DNA from: Clostridia bacterium
GTDB lineage: Bacteria; Bacillota_A; Clostridia; Christensenellales; Aristaeellaceae
Length of the DNA: 22,468 nt
NCBI GenBank assembly: GCA_017399225.1
Contig: JAFQEB010000037.1
Location: 1 to 22,468, forward strand
Direction of reading: 5' to 3'
In this document: positions 14,435 through 22,468 of the stretch, one piece after another
Numbering within the stretch: the stretch's first letter is position 1
Layout of the letters: each line of letters opens with the position of its first letter
The notes under the pieces: model-generated
The model's database searches: none
Seen by the model: only the letters and a program-made list of their open reading frames with translations
What the model was told of the DNA's origin: nothing
Program-made: the position numbers and the translations under genes

Positions 14435-15329
14435 TCTGTTTTCCACCGATGAAAGCAGAGCTGATGCACAGCGGGAACGGGTGGTTGAACTGCCGCTGGC
14501 AGAACTGCACCCCTTCAAAGACCACCCTTTCAAGGTGGTGGATGACGAGAAGATGCAGGATACAGCGCAGAGCATCCGGGAACACGGCGTACTTGTTCCG
14601 GCTATTGTGCGTCCACGGGAGGAGGGCGGCTATGAGATTGTTGCCGGTCACAGGCGGCACTTTGCCAGCCAAATCGCTGGACTTGACACGATGCCTGCCA
14701 TCATTCGTGATCTGGATGACGATGCTGCGACCATCATCATGGTTGACTCCAATCTTCAGCGCGAAACGCTTCTTCCGAGTGAACGCGCGTGGGCGTACAA
14801 AATGAAGCTGGATGCCATGAAGCGTCAGGCCGGACGCCCATCAAAAGAAAATTGTTCCCAAGTTGGGAACAATTTCTCGGGACAGCGGTCAAGTGAATTG
14901 ATGGCGCAACAGATTGGCGAAAGCAAGAACCAGATTTTTCGCTTCATCCGTCTGACTGAACTCATTCCGCCTCTTCTTGACATGGTGGATGAGCGCAAAA
15001 TCGCCTTTAATCCGGCTGTTGAGTTGTCCTATCTCAAGCCAGAAGAACAAGTTGAGCTACTGGATGCGATGGACAGCGAACAGGCTACGCCCTCCCTTTC
15101 CCAGGCGCAGCGACTGAAGAAGTTTAGCCTGGAAGGACATCTATCCATCGACGTAATGCGAGCCATCATGTCGGAAGAAAAGAAGGGCGAGCTTGACCGC
15201 ATCACCCTGACTGGTGATAAGGTGAACAAGTATTTCCCCAGGTCATACACACCGCAGCAAAAAGAACAGGTGATCCTGAAACTGCTGGAAAGCTGGCACC
15301 GCCATCGCCAGCAATCCCAGGAGAGATAA
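14391..15329 (+). CDS. parB: ParB/Spo0J-family partition protein
   Basis: A 312-residue DNA-binding partner of ParA. The N-terminal ParB/Srx-like nuclease fold begins with VVELPLAELHPFKDHPF at about residues 32-48. The CTP/DNA-binding box is YEIVAGHRRHFAS at about 80-93, with GHRR in place of the common GERR. A central HTH lies at about 165-190 (SELMAQQIGESKNQIFRFIRLTELIP). The start is TTG at 14391 with AGGAGGTGA at 14377-14385, inside the parA reading frame. A perfect 27-bp DNA palindrome lies within the codons for about residues 153-162, just before the HTH. A terminator-like hairpin overlaps and follows the stop codon. Function on this element is presumably maintenance of its circular form. 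Confidence 0.94.
   Translation: MKSSAKNIRLTPVDDLFSTDESRADAQRERVVELPLAELHPFKDHPFKVVDDEKMQDTAQSIREHGVLVPAIVRPREEGGYEIVAGHRRHFASQIAGLDTMPAIIRDLDDDAATIIMVDSNLQRETLLPSERAWAYKMKLDAMKRQAGRPSKENCSQVGNNFSGQRSSELMAQQIGESKNQIFRFIRLTELIPPLLDMVDERKIAFNPAVELSYLKPEEQVELLDAMDSEQATPSLSQAQRLKKFSLEGHLSIDVMRAIMSEEKKGELDRITLTGDKVNKYFPRSYTPQQKEQVILKLLESWHRHRQQSQER
14849..14875. repeat. Perfect 27-bp palindrome inside parB
   Basis: The left arm AAATTGTTCCCAA (14849-14861) is the exact complement of the right arm (14863-14875) around a central G. It is the longest exact dyad I found in the window and lies wholly in coding sequence. It could be a ParB or repressor binding site (parS-like or operator). No second copy was seen in this window. 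Confidence 0.8.
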
Positions 15330-15360
15330 CGCCCTCACAATCATGTGATGGGCGTTTTTC
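15328..15360 (+). terminator. Terminator-like hairpin after parB
   Basis: AACGCCCTCAC starting in the parB stop codon (15328-15338) pairs with 15345-15356, with one bulged T, and is followed by TTTTC. It may reduce read-through from parAB into the rep-sortase-adhesin genes. Confidence 0.75.
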
Positions 15361-15387
15361 ATTTTCAGGGGAAAGGAGGGATGAAAC

Positions 15388-16299
15388 GTGGCTGTTTTCA
15401 GGATCGAGAAAACGAGGGATTACACCGTCATGTCCAACCATCATCTGAAAAACAAGAACCTGACACTGAAAGCCAAGGGCCTGATGAGCCTGTTGCTTTC
15501 GCTGCCGGATGATTGGGTGCATACCCTGGCAGGGTTAGCGCAGATCAGCGTTGAGGGCGTAGACGCCATCCGCATGGCAGTGCATGAGCTGGAGCGTGAA
15601 GGGTATGTCGTTCGCAACCGCATCCGAGATGAGAAAGGGCATCTGGGCGAGATGGAGTACGTTGTCTATGAGAATCCGCAAATGCCGGAAGTTGCAGAGG
15701 CTCCTGTATCGGCTTCTCCAATGTTGGAAGAACCTATGTTGGAAAATCCAACACAGGGGAATCCAATACAGGGAAACCCTACACAGGATAAACCTATGTT
15801 GGATTGCCCTACGCAGGGAAATCCAATGCAATTAAATACTAATAGATCAAACACGCATAAAGAAAAGAAAAATGAATCAATTCCTTATGCAGCAAATCCT
15901 TATCAATCAATCCCTTATCAATCAACGCGCGGGCATGAGCAGCCCAGCATGGTGGCCCAGTACAAGGAGCTGATTCGGAACCACATCGACTACGACATCA
16001 TGTGCGAGCAGTATGGCCATGAGCGTCTGGATGAGATTGTGCATCAGATCGTGGAAGTCTTATGCTCCAAAGCGCAGTATTTCACCATCTCTGGCGAGGA
16101 ATTGCCCGCTGAACTGGTGCGGGATCAGCTACTCAGATTCAGCAGCAGCCATCTGGAATATGTCTTTGAGTGTCTGGAGAAGAAAACCAGCTATGTGGGC
16201 AATATCAAGAACTATCTGCTGACCACTCTGTACAACGCCGTTGGAACCATCAAGCATTACTATGACGCCCGTGTGCGTCATGAACACCCACTTTTATGA
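15388..16299 (+). CDS. Replication-initiator-like protein (HTH N-terminus, DUF6017-type C-terminus)
   Basis: A 303-residue protein of the type found beside parAB in Tn1549-like clostridial elements. Residues about 1-95 resemble the winged-helix domain of RepA_N-type initiators (FRIEKTRDYTVMSNHHLKNKNLTLKAKGLMSLLLSLPDDW, then AGLAQISVEGVDAIRMAVHELEREGYV). Residues about 110-190 are a flexible linker with degenerate NPTQ/NPIQ/NPMQ repeats and later YQSIPYQS repeats. Residues about 190-303 form a helical domain (QYKELIRNHIDYDIM, LDEIVHQIVEVLCSK, YFTISGEELPAELVRDQLLRF, YVGNIKNYLLTTLYNA) typical of DUF6017. The start is GTG at 15388 with AAAGGAGG at 15372-15379. The sortase follows after 10 nt. Initiation of element replication is inferred from relatives, not shown here. 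Confidence 0.88.
   Translation: MAVFRIEKTRDYTVMSNHHLKNKNLTLKAKGLMSLLLSLPDDWVHTLAGLAQISVEGVDAIRMAVHELEREGYVVRNRIRDEKGHLGEMEYVVYENPQMPEVAEAPVSASPMLEEPMLENPTQGNPIQGNPTQDKPMLDCPTQGNPMQLNTNRSNTHKEKKNESIPYAANPYQSIPYQSTRGHEQPSMVAQYKELIRNHIDYDIMCEQYGHERLDEIVHQIVEVLCSKAQYFTISGEELPAELVRDQLLRFSSSHLEYVFECLEKKTSYVGNIKNYLLTTLYNAVGTIKHYYDARVRHEHPLL
15733..15838 (+). repeat. Short in-frame repeats in the initiator linker
   Basis: A run of roughly 15-base units (variants of ACACAGGGGAATCCA) encodes N-P-(T/I/M)-Q-G pentapeptides in the linker of the initiator-like protein. Copies are degenerate and contiguous without unique spacers, so this is not a CRISPR array. Such linkers vary in copy number by slippage in related proteins. 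Confidence 0.7.
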
Positions 16300-16309
16300 G
16301 GAGGTACAT

Positions 16310-17314
16310 ATGTCCCAGCATAAGCGCACGAAGCGCCGTTTCCCGATAGCCGCTATTCTGGCGGTTCTTTTGATTTTTGCGGGTGCTGCCGCCATCGCCG
16401 GTTCTCTGTGGATGCAGGAGAACGAGATCAACACCGGTGCCGAGCTTTATGACACCCTGTCCGAACAGCTGAAGCTCCCGCCTGCCACGGAGGAAGATAC
16501 CGAACCCCAGCAGGATGAAGCTCCTGCTGAGGATAACGCTGCTGCCGAAAATGATTCAGCCGAGCAGGATGAACATGAACAGGAGCAGCCTGTGATTGCG
16601 ATTCCCGAAGAACTGTCGGCAGAGGAATCGCCAGTGCAGCCCGATGTGACGGTGGTTCCGCCACTTACTTTGCAGCCTGTGGAGCAGCCGGCGTATCAGT
16701 TCGATCCAACACCCGAAGGCAACGGCGGGGTTAGTTCCGGCCTCACCGGCGCAAACCTTGCCGCTTGTAAGGAAGCCAACCGCGATTTTGCTGCATGGCT
16801 GAAGATTCCCGGTACGGATATTGATTACCCCGTTGTGCGGACCAATGATGTGGATTACTACCTGGATCATACCTTCACCGGCGAGGAAAGTATCGTCGGC
16901 TGTCTGTTTTCCCTGGGCCGCACTGACTACGATGCACCCAGCCAGAACATCGCCATCTATGGCCACCACATGCGCCGAAGCCGTTCCACTACCATGTTCC
17001 AGCCCCTGCATGAGTACAAGAGCGCCAGCTTCCGCGATGCTCATGCCACCATCCATCTGGACACCCTGAATGGCTCCCGCAGCTACACCGTGTTCGCTGT
17101 GATTAGCAAGCGCGAATCCGATTGGGATGCCTCTGCAGCGGACTTCTCCTCTCAGGATGAGTATCAGGCATTCCTGGATCGTGCGCTGGAATGGTCGCTG
17201 TACGATACCGGCGTTTCCGTCACGACGGACGATCACATTCTCACCCTGATTACCTGTGACCGCGACTACAACGCTGATGACGGTCAGCTTGTGGTGATGG
17301 CCGTCCAGAACTAA
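16310..17314 (+). CDS. Class B-type sortase with glutamine at the expected catalytic arginine
   Basis: A 334-residue membrane transpeptidase. A basic N-terminus and one hydrophobic helix (about residues 11-33) anchor it. A long Glu/Pro/Ala-rich stalk (about 45-135) leads to the sortase domain (about 155-334). The domain has DFAAWLKIPGTDIDYPVV, the catalytic His219 in NIAIYGHHM and Cys316 in LTLITC. In S. aureus SrtB the catalytic Arg lies ten residues after Cys; here that residue is Gln326 (CAG at 17285-17287), while Arg318 lies two after Cys. The ATG at 16310 has TGAGGAGGT at 16297-16305. Longer readings start inside the preceding gene. It lies 10 nt after the initiator gene and 17 nt before the surface-protein gene, its probable substrate. 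Confidence 0.92.
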   Translation: MSQHKRTKRRFPIAAILAVLLIFAGAAAIAGSLWMQENEINTGAELYDTLSEQLKLPPATEEDTEPQQDEAPAEDNAAAENDSAEQDEHEQEQPVIAIPEELSAEESPVQPDVTVVPPLTLQPVEQPAYQFDPTPEGNGGVSSGLTGANLAACKEANRDFAAWLKIPGTDIDYPVVRTNDVDYYLDHTFTGEESIVGCLFSLGRTDYDAPSQNIAIYGHHMRRSRSTTMFQPLHEYKSASFRDAHATIHLDTLNGSRSYTVFAVISKRESDWDASAADFSSQDEYQAFLDRALEWSLYDTGVSVTTDDHILTLITCDRDYNADDGQLVVMAVQN

Positions 17315-17331
17315 TGCAACAGGAGGTATTT

Positions 17332-20300
17332 ATGAGAAAATCGACACTGATCAAGGCATTGGCCTTTTTGCTGTCCTTTGCCATGCTGATGACCGGCCTT
17401 CCGGCTCCATCCATTGCAGAATCTGTTGACACGTCGATGGATTCGGTGGTTGAGCAGACCGAGGATATCGTGATCGAAGATGACCCGGTGCAGACGGAGG
17501 ACGAGGAAATCTCCGAAGAAACCGACGCCCCGGCTGAGAATACCGCAGAATCACCTGTTGAGGATGTACCTGTGGCTGAACCGGAAGTCCCCACGGAGGA
17601 TACCGAGGATGCCGTATTTCCTGAAGACGATACGGCATCTGATGTTACTGCTGGAGATGATGCAGTTGCTGATCCCGATCCTTCGGAGGAAATCGAAGAA
17701 CCCGCCGACGACGAACCCGTGATCGATGATGTCTCCGACACGGAACAGCCGATTGGGTCGCAGCCGGCGGATGAGTCCGACACTACCGACGAGCCGGGTA
17801 CGGAAGTAATTACTCCCGAAGATGACTGCCAGGTTGATGCAGGGGATGATCCGGAGGATCCCGTCGTACGTTCAGCAGTTAATCCTTCACGCTTCAGTGG
17901 TGACGAAGATGTTCGCTTGGGAAAAGAGAATGGATATATCCATGAGATCATTGTTTTGAAAGAGGGGGGAGACTCAACCACAATTACTCGTCATTGGGTT
18001 ACTGTGGATGGCGTGGAGTATTCAGCCTTCTGCATCGAATCATGGAAATCATCAACTTCAGGAAGTAGCGGCGGACTGGAACCCGGTACGGATGCTGGTT
18101 TGCTGTGGATTCTGAACAATACGCCCGAAGAAAGTGATCAGGATTACGCAATCAAGCAGCAGGCGATCTGGGCTTATCTTGGACAGTCCTACCCCATTAG
18201 CGATTTGGCGGCAGGACTCAGGTGCTCCATGACTACGGATCAATTGCAGCAACGACTGACGGATATCGTCAACAGTGCCCAAAGTGCTTCGCTGTCTGGC
18301 AGTCAGGAGTTGTGGATCGCCTATCATCTGGAAGGGCGGGACACTTATCAAGATATGGTGTTTACAGTTGCTGAGTCGCTTCCTACCGTAACGCCTACTC
18401 CTACGCCCGTGCCGACACCTACTCCTACGCCTGTACCCGTGACAGGCACAATCCAGGTTGTGAAGCGGGATTCAGCAACAGGCGCAGTCCTGGCGGGTGC
18501 GGTATTTCAGCTATACGATGCCGCTGGTTATCCTGTCGGTTCGCCTGTCATGACGAATGGCGATGGCATCGTAGCTTGGGGAAACCTTCCCCTGGGCAAT
18601 TACTCCGTGCAGGAGATTGCCGCGCCCGAAGGCTACAACTGCGATAACGGGTTTAATTCTCTGAACCTCACGGAAAACAACCTGTTCCTGACCATTGAAG
18701 TCGTAAACAGTGTTGTATACGGTAAGATCAGGATTATCAAGACTGATGCTGATACGCAGGCTGTGCTGGCAGATGCTGTTTTCGAGGTGACAGATGCCTA
18801 TGGCGCGGTTGCGGATACACTGATCACCAGCGAAGACGGCACAGCGGAAAGCGACTGGCTCCCGTATGGCTCTTATACCGTGACTGAAACGCAGGCGGCA
18901 AGTGGCTATATCAATAGCGGATTCAGCACCATCGTCAATGTAACTGAGCATGGACAGACCTACACCATCGGTGTTGAGAACGTCTCCATGCAGGGCGGCA
19001 TTCGGCTGACCAAAACAGACGCGGACACGGGCAAACCGATTTCCGGTGTTCAGTTCGACATCTATGATGCCAATGGTACGCTGGTCGGCAGCATGACCAC
19101 CACCGAAAATGGCGTAGCAATGTCTCCGAACTTGCCCCGTGGTCAATACACGGTCAAGGAACATGCGCTGCCTACCGGCTACACCGGCGAACTGGTCGAG
19201 TTGACCACTGATGTCGAGCCCAATGCTGTGACAGACCTGACTGCCACCAACATGCCTATTACCAGCAGGATCAAGATCATCAAGACTGATGCTGTGACTG
19301 GTGATGTGCTGCCTGGCGCAGTGTTCAGTGTCACAGATGATGCTGGATATACTGTGGCTACCATCACCACGGGCGCAGATGGCACTGCCATTACAGATTG
19401 GCTGCCTTATGGACGCTACACGGTCAGCGAGGTACAGGCCCCCGACCGCTATATCAACAGTGGTTTCTCCACGACGATCAATGCCGTAGAGGATGGCAAG
19501 ATCTATAACATCACTGTCGAGAACAGCCCCATGCAGGGCGGCATCCGGCTGACCAAGACGGACAGCATGACCGGGACGCCCATCGCGGGTGTACAGTTTG
19601 ACATCTATGATGCCAATGCTACGTTGGTTGTTAGCATGACTACGGACACCAATGGTGTGGCAGCAGCGCCTTCTCTGACCAAGGGCAGCTACACGGTTCG
19701 GGAACATGCAACTCCTGACGGCTATGTTGCTGATCTGGTTGAACTGCAGGCTGTTGTCCATTCCAACGAAACTGCTGCTCTGACTGCAACGAACACGCCC
19801 ATCCAGGGACGCATCCGCATCGTTAAGGAGGATGCGCTGACTGGTGATGTGTTGTCGGGTGCGGAGTTTTCGATCACCCGGATCAGTGGCATCCCTGCCC
19901 ATCATGGCGCAGGCGATGGCGAAGTGGTAGCAACCATCACCACGGATACCAATGGCGTGGCCGAATCTCCGCTGCTGACCTATGGAACCTATCGCATCGA
20001 CGAAAAGGTAGCTCCCTCTGGCTATGTGAACAGCGGGTATTCCAAGGAAGTGTCGATTTCCAAGGATAACCTGCAGACCATCGAAATCGTGGTGGAGAAC
20101 GAGGCTATGACCGGCGGCCTCCGGCTGACCAAGACGGACAGTCAGACCGGTGCTCCCATCGAGTGCGTGAAATTCAACATCTTCCAAGGTGATACCCTGG
20201 TCGCCACCATGACAACTGATGAAAAGGGTATTGCCACCTGTGATAACCTCAACAGAGGCACCTACATCGTCAAGGAAGACTCCCTGCCGGAGGGCTACAC

Positions 20301-22468
20301 CGGCGAGCTGGTCGTACTGGAAGCCGTTGTGCAGCCTGATACTGTGACTGAGCTTCATGCAACCAATACGAAGTCCCAAAGCCGGATCAGGGTCATCAAG
20401 ACGGATGCTCTGACGGGCGAACGGTTGCCCGGTGCTGAGTTCACTGTGACGGATGAGGTTGGCAATGTGTTCGCTGTTATTACCGACGAGAATGGTGAAG
20501 TCACTACTGATTGGCTTCCTTACGGCGTCTACACCGTGAGGGAAACGATGGCTCCAGAGCACTATGTTAGTAGCGACTGGTCAGAACGAATTGCCGCCTA
20601 TGAGAATGGCATGACCTACACCTTTGAGGTGAGCAATGTGCCTACCAAGGGTTACATTCGCTTGGCCAAAACGGACAGCATGAACGGAATGCCCATTTCC
20701 GGTGTACAATTCGACATTTTCGATGCCTCCGGTGATCTGGTTGGCACCATGACCACGGATGAGAGCGGCTATGCAGTTTCCACAGCACTTCCCAAAGGAA
20801 ACTACACCGTCCGCGAACACGAGAATCCTGTCGGATATGTGGCTGAACTGGTCGAGCTTCCGGCTGTGGTACATTCGGACGAAACCACTGATCTGGCTGT
20901 GACCAACGATCCTATCCAAGGCAAAATCCGCATCGTGAAGAAAGATCAGCTGACTGGCGATCTGCTGGCTGGTGCAGAATTTACGATCAGCCGGATCAGC
21001 GGCATCCCTGCCCATGAAGGTGCAGATGACGGTGAACTGGTTGCTACCATGACTACGGACGCTAACGGCGTGGCTGAATCTCCGCTGCTGACTTACGGCA
21101 CGTACCGAATCACCGAAACCATGGCTCCCGATCACTTCGTGCTTGCTGATTTCTCCACAGATGTGACGATTTCTGAGGATAACATGCAGCCTATCGAGGT
21201 CGTTGTAGAGAATGAACCCACCAGGGGCCACATTCGCCTGACCAAGACGGATAGCCTTGCCAGAACGCCCATCGCCGGTGTTCAGTTCGACATTTTTGAT
21301 GCTTCCGGCGATCTGGCTGGTAGCATGACCACGGATGAGAGCGGCGTCGCTGTTTCTCCCGCGCTTCCCAAGGGCAGCTACACCGTCCGCGAGCATGAGA
21401 CTCCTGTCGGGTATGTCGCTGAACTGGTCGAGCTTCCGGCTGTTGTACATTCCGACGAAACCACCAATCTTGCTGTGACCAACGATCCCATCCAGGGCAA
21501 GATCCGCATCGTGAAGAAAGATCAGCTGACCGGCGATCTGTTGGCGGGCGCGGAGTTCACGATCACGCGACTGACCGGTATTCCTGCACATGAAGGTGCA
21601 GGTGACGGAGAAATGGTCGCTATCATAACCACGGATGCTAACGGTGTGGCTGAATCTCCGCTGCTGACTTACGGCACCTACAAGATCGAAGAAACCGTTG
21701 TCCCTGAACATTTTGTGGACAACGGTTTTTCTGTGGAAGTCACCATTTCGGATGACAACATGAAGACCTATGAGGTGGTCGTGGAGAACGAGCCTGCCAA
21801 GGGCTGGCTGAAGCTCACCAAGACCAACAGCCTGGACGGTCATCCCATCGCAGGCGTTACTTTCAACGTGTACTACTACGATGATTACGGTACTGGCCTT
21901 GCCTGCACCATGACCACGGATGAGAACGGCGTCGCTGTTTCTCCTGCGCTTCGTAAGGGCAGGTATCTGGTGCAGGAAGAAGATGAGCCTGTCGGCTATG
22001 TTCACGATCTGGTAGAGCTGACCGCCATCGTCAACCCGGATGAAACCACCGAACTTCATGTCACCAACGAACCCATCCAGGGCATCCTTCGTCTCCGCAA
22101 GTTGGATGAGTTGACCGGCGAAGCCCTGGCGGGTGCTGAGTTCACCGTCACACGGATCAGCGGCCTGCCCTCCCACAACGGCGAGGGAGACGGCGAAGTG
22201 GTTGCGGTCATCACCACGGATGCCCATGGTATCGCTGTGACGCCGCTGCTTCCTTATGGCGTGTACCAGGTGGCTGAAACCAAGGTTCCGCCTCATTTCG
22301 TGGACAATGACTTATCCACGGAGATGGTCATCAACGAGGAAAACTTCTGCACCTACGAAATCGACGTGGAGAATGAACCCACCAAGGGCTGGCTGAGGCT
22401 GACCAAGACGGACCGGGGAAATGGTAATCCCATTGCTGGCGTGGTGTTCGATGTTTACTACGCCGACC
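17332..22468 (+). CDS. Giant Cys-Gln thioester / Cna-B repeat surface adhesin, 3' end outside window
   Basis: The frame is open for 1712 codons and runs off the window. AGGAGGT at 17321-17327 precedes the ATG. Residues 1-29 are a signal peptide (cleavage likely after SIA). About 30-183 is an acidic Asp/Glu/Thr/Pro stalk. About 184-349 resembles a thioester domain, with Cys234 in YSAFCIE and Gln276 in IKQQAIWAYLG, the residues expected to form an internal thioester. Residues 350-371 are a Thr-Pro hinge. From 372 come 14 complete Cna-B/SpaA-type domains of 89-102 residues and part of a fifteenth. Each complete domain keeps the strand-A Lys (KTD-like), the YTVxE Glu and a terminal Asn (TN/EN) that form intramolecular isopeptide bonds. 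Known thioester adhesins bind host proteins covalently. The anchoring signal would be beyond the window. It is probably exported and linked to the wall by the upstream sortase. Confidence 0.93.
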   Translation, partial: MRKSTLIKALAFLLSFAMLMTGLPAPSIAESVDTSMDSVVEQTEDIVIEDDPVQTEDEEISEETDAPAENTAESPVEDVPVAEPEVPTEDTEDAVFPEDDTASDVTAGDDAVADPDPSEEIEEPADDEPVIDDVSDTEQPIGSQPADESDTTDEPGTEVITPEDDCQVDAGDDPEDPVVRSAVNPSRFSGDEDVRLGKENGYIHEIIVLKEGGDSTTITRHWVTVDGVEYSAFCIESWKSSTSGSSGGLEPGTDAGLLWILNNTPEESDQDYAIKQQAIWAYLGQSYPISDLAAGLRCSMTTDQLQQRLTDIVNSAQSASLSGSQELWIAYHLEGRDTYQDMVFTVAESLPTVTPTPTPVPTPTPTPVPVTGTIQVVKRDSATGAVLAGAVFQLYDAAGYPVGSPVMTNGDGIVAWGNLPLGNYSVQEIAAPEGYNCDNGFNSLNLTENNLFLTIEVVNSVVYGKIRIIKTDADTQAVLADAVFEVTDAYGAVADTLITSEDGTAESDWLPYGSYTVTETQAASGYINSGFSTIVNVTEHGQTYTIGVENVSMQGGIRLTKTDADTGKPISGVQFDIYDANGTLVGSMTTTENGVAMSPNLPRGQYTVKEHALPTGYTGELVELTTDVEPNAVTDLTATNMPITSRIKIIKTDAVTGDVLPGAVFSVTDDAGYTVATITTGADGTAITDWLPYGRYTVSEVQAPDRYINSGFSTTINAVEDGKIYNITVENSPMQGGIRLTKTDSMTGTPIAGVQFDIYDANATLVVSMTTDTNGVAAAPSLTKGSYTVREHATPDGYVADLVELQAVVHSNETAALTATNTPIQGRIRIVKEDALTGDVLSGAEFSITRISGIPAHHGAGDGEVVATITTDTNGVAESPLLTYGTYRIDEKVAPSGYVNSGYSKEVSISKDNLQTIEIVVENEAMTGGLRLTKTDSQTGAPIECVKFNIFQGDTLVATMTTDEKGIATCDNLNRGTYIVKEDSLPEGYTGELVVLEAVVQPDTVTELHATNTKSQSRIRVIKTDALTGERLPGAEFTVTDEVGNVFAVITDENGEVTTDWLPYGVYTVRETMAPEHYVSSDWSERIAAYENGMTYTFEVSNVPTKGYIRLAKTDSMNGMPISGVQFDIFDASGDLVGTMTTDESGYAVSTALPKGNYTVREHENPVGYVAELVELPAVVHSDETTDLAVTNDPIQGKIRIVKKDQLTGDLLAGAEFTISRISGIPAHEGADDGELVATMTTDANGVAESPLLTYGTYRITETMAPDHFVLADFSTDVTISEDNMQPIEVVVENEPTRGHIRLTKTDSLARTPIAGVQFDIFDASGDLAGSMTTDESGVAVSPALPKGSYTVREHETPVGYVAELVELPAVVHSDETTNLAVTNDPIQGKIRIVKKDQLTGDLLAGAEFTITRLTGIPAHEGAGDGEMVAIITTDANGVAESPLLTYGTYKIEETVVPEHFVDNGFSVEVTISDDNMKTYEVVVENEPAKGWLKLTKTNSLDGHPIAGVTFNVYYYDDYGTGLACTMTTDENGVAVSPALRKGRYLVQEEDEPVGYVHDLVELTAIVNPDETTELHVTNEPIQGILRLRKLDELTGEALAGAEFTVTRISGLPSHNGEGDGEVVAVITTDAHGIAVTPLLPYGVYQVAETKVPPHFVDNDLSTEMVINEENFCTYEIDVENEPTKGWLRLTKTDRGNGNPIAGVVFDVYYAD
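18445..22468 (+). repeat. Array of Cna-B/SpaA domain repeats (A/B alternating super-repeat)
   Basis: Domain starts are 18445, 18724, 18997, 19267, 19540, 19810, 20116, 20383, 20653, 20923, 21229, 21499, 21805, 22084 and 22390 (last one cut). After the first, domains alternate between an A type (IRLTKTD, GVQFDIYDA, about 90 residues) and a B type (IRIIKTD, GAEFTV). The B type exists as a short form (about 90) and a long form (102) with a RISGIPAHxGAGDGE insert. Segments 20653-21228 and 21229-21804 are equal-length 576-bp copies, each one A plus one long B domain, and are the most alike at DNA level. Confidence 0.9.

Noticed and set aside
16241..16309. N-terminal extension of the sortase overlapping the initiator gene
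   Set aside because: It lacks a ribosome binding site and places extra polar residues before the basic signal-anchor start. ATG at 16310 is well supported.
18511..22296. Two long minus-strand frames (18511-20562 and 20581-22296) opposite the adhesin
   Set aside because: They repeat with the same period as the Cna-B domains and are antisense images of them. The + strand frame is open throughout with intact domain motifs.

Overview
The window reads as chromosomal DNA of a GC-rich gut-type member of the Clostridia (Firmicutes) into which an integrative element has entered. The taxonomic reading is inference. It rests on the Gram-positive-type AGGAGG ribosome binding sites, a sigma-A-type promoter, the clostridial-type PurL, the CdaA/CdaR pair, L13/S9 proteins of clostridial type, and the nature of the inserted element. 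Seventeen protein genes are supported and all lie on the + strand. I see no tRNA, rRNA, CRISPR array or insertion sequence.

Region 1 (1-6030) is the distal end of a de novo purine operon: the 3' part of the AICAR transformylase gene (purH), then purD and purL, closed by an intrinsic terminator. Both purine intergenic gaps hold unusual inverted-repeat DNA: three consecutive hairpins at 611-746, and an AATTCGGAAT-rich inverted repeat at 2081-2223.

Region 2 (6031-7821) holds a small four-helix-bundle protein with its own terminator. It is followed by a promoter (TTGCAA, 17 bp, TATAAT) that drives a nucleoside phosphorylase-like gene and a close homologue of the cytokine/tautomerase MIF, also terminated.

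Region 3 (7822-13301) is housekeeping. It contains the diadenylate cyclase CdaA and its regulator CdaR (4-nt overlap), a small membrane protein overlapping an RsmF-type rRNA m5C methyltransferase, and the rplM-rpsI operon with a near-consensus promoter, a structured leader and a strong terminator.

Region 4 (about 13302 to the end) is visibly less GC-rich and looks like the left end of an integrative and conjugative element inserted just after rpsI. It starts with five near-identical 11-bp repeats (ATGGGTTAAAT) framed by an inverted repeat, then a terminator-like hairpin. The maintenance genes follow: parA, parB (overlapping by 44 nt) and a replication-initiator-like DUF6017 protein. Next comes a class B sortase, then a very large surface protein that runs off the window. 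That protein has a signal peptide, an acidic stalk, a predicted Cys-Gln thioester domain, a Pro/Thr hinge and at least 14 complete Cna-B/SpaA-type isopeptide domains. The likely logic is that ParA/ParB/Rep maintain the excised element, while the sortase anchors a covalently acting adhesin that displays the element's host cell to host tissue or mating partners.

The most notable observations are a sortase whose expected catalytic arginine position is glutamine, a perfect 27-bp palindrome inside parB, the 11-bp repeat array at the probable element boundary, the thioester adhesin with alternating domain super-repeats, and the bacterial MIF homologue with its CxxC motif.
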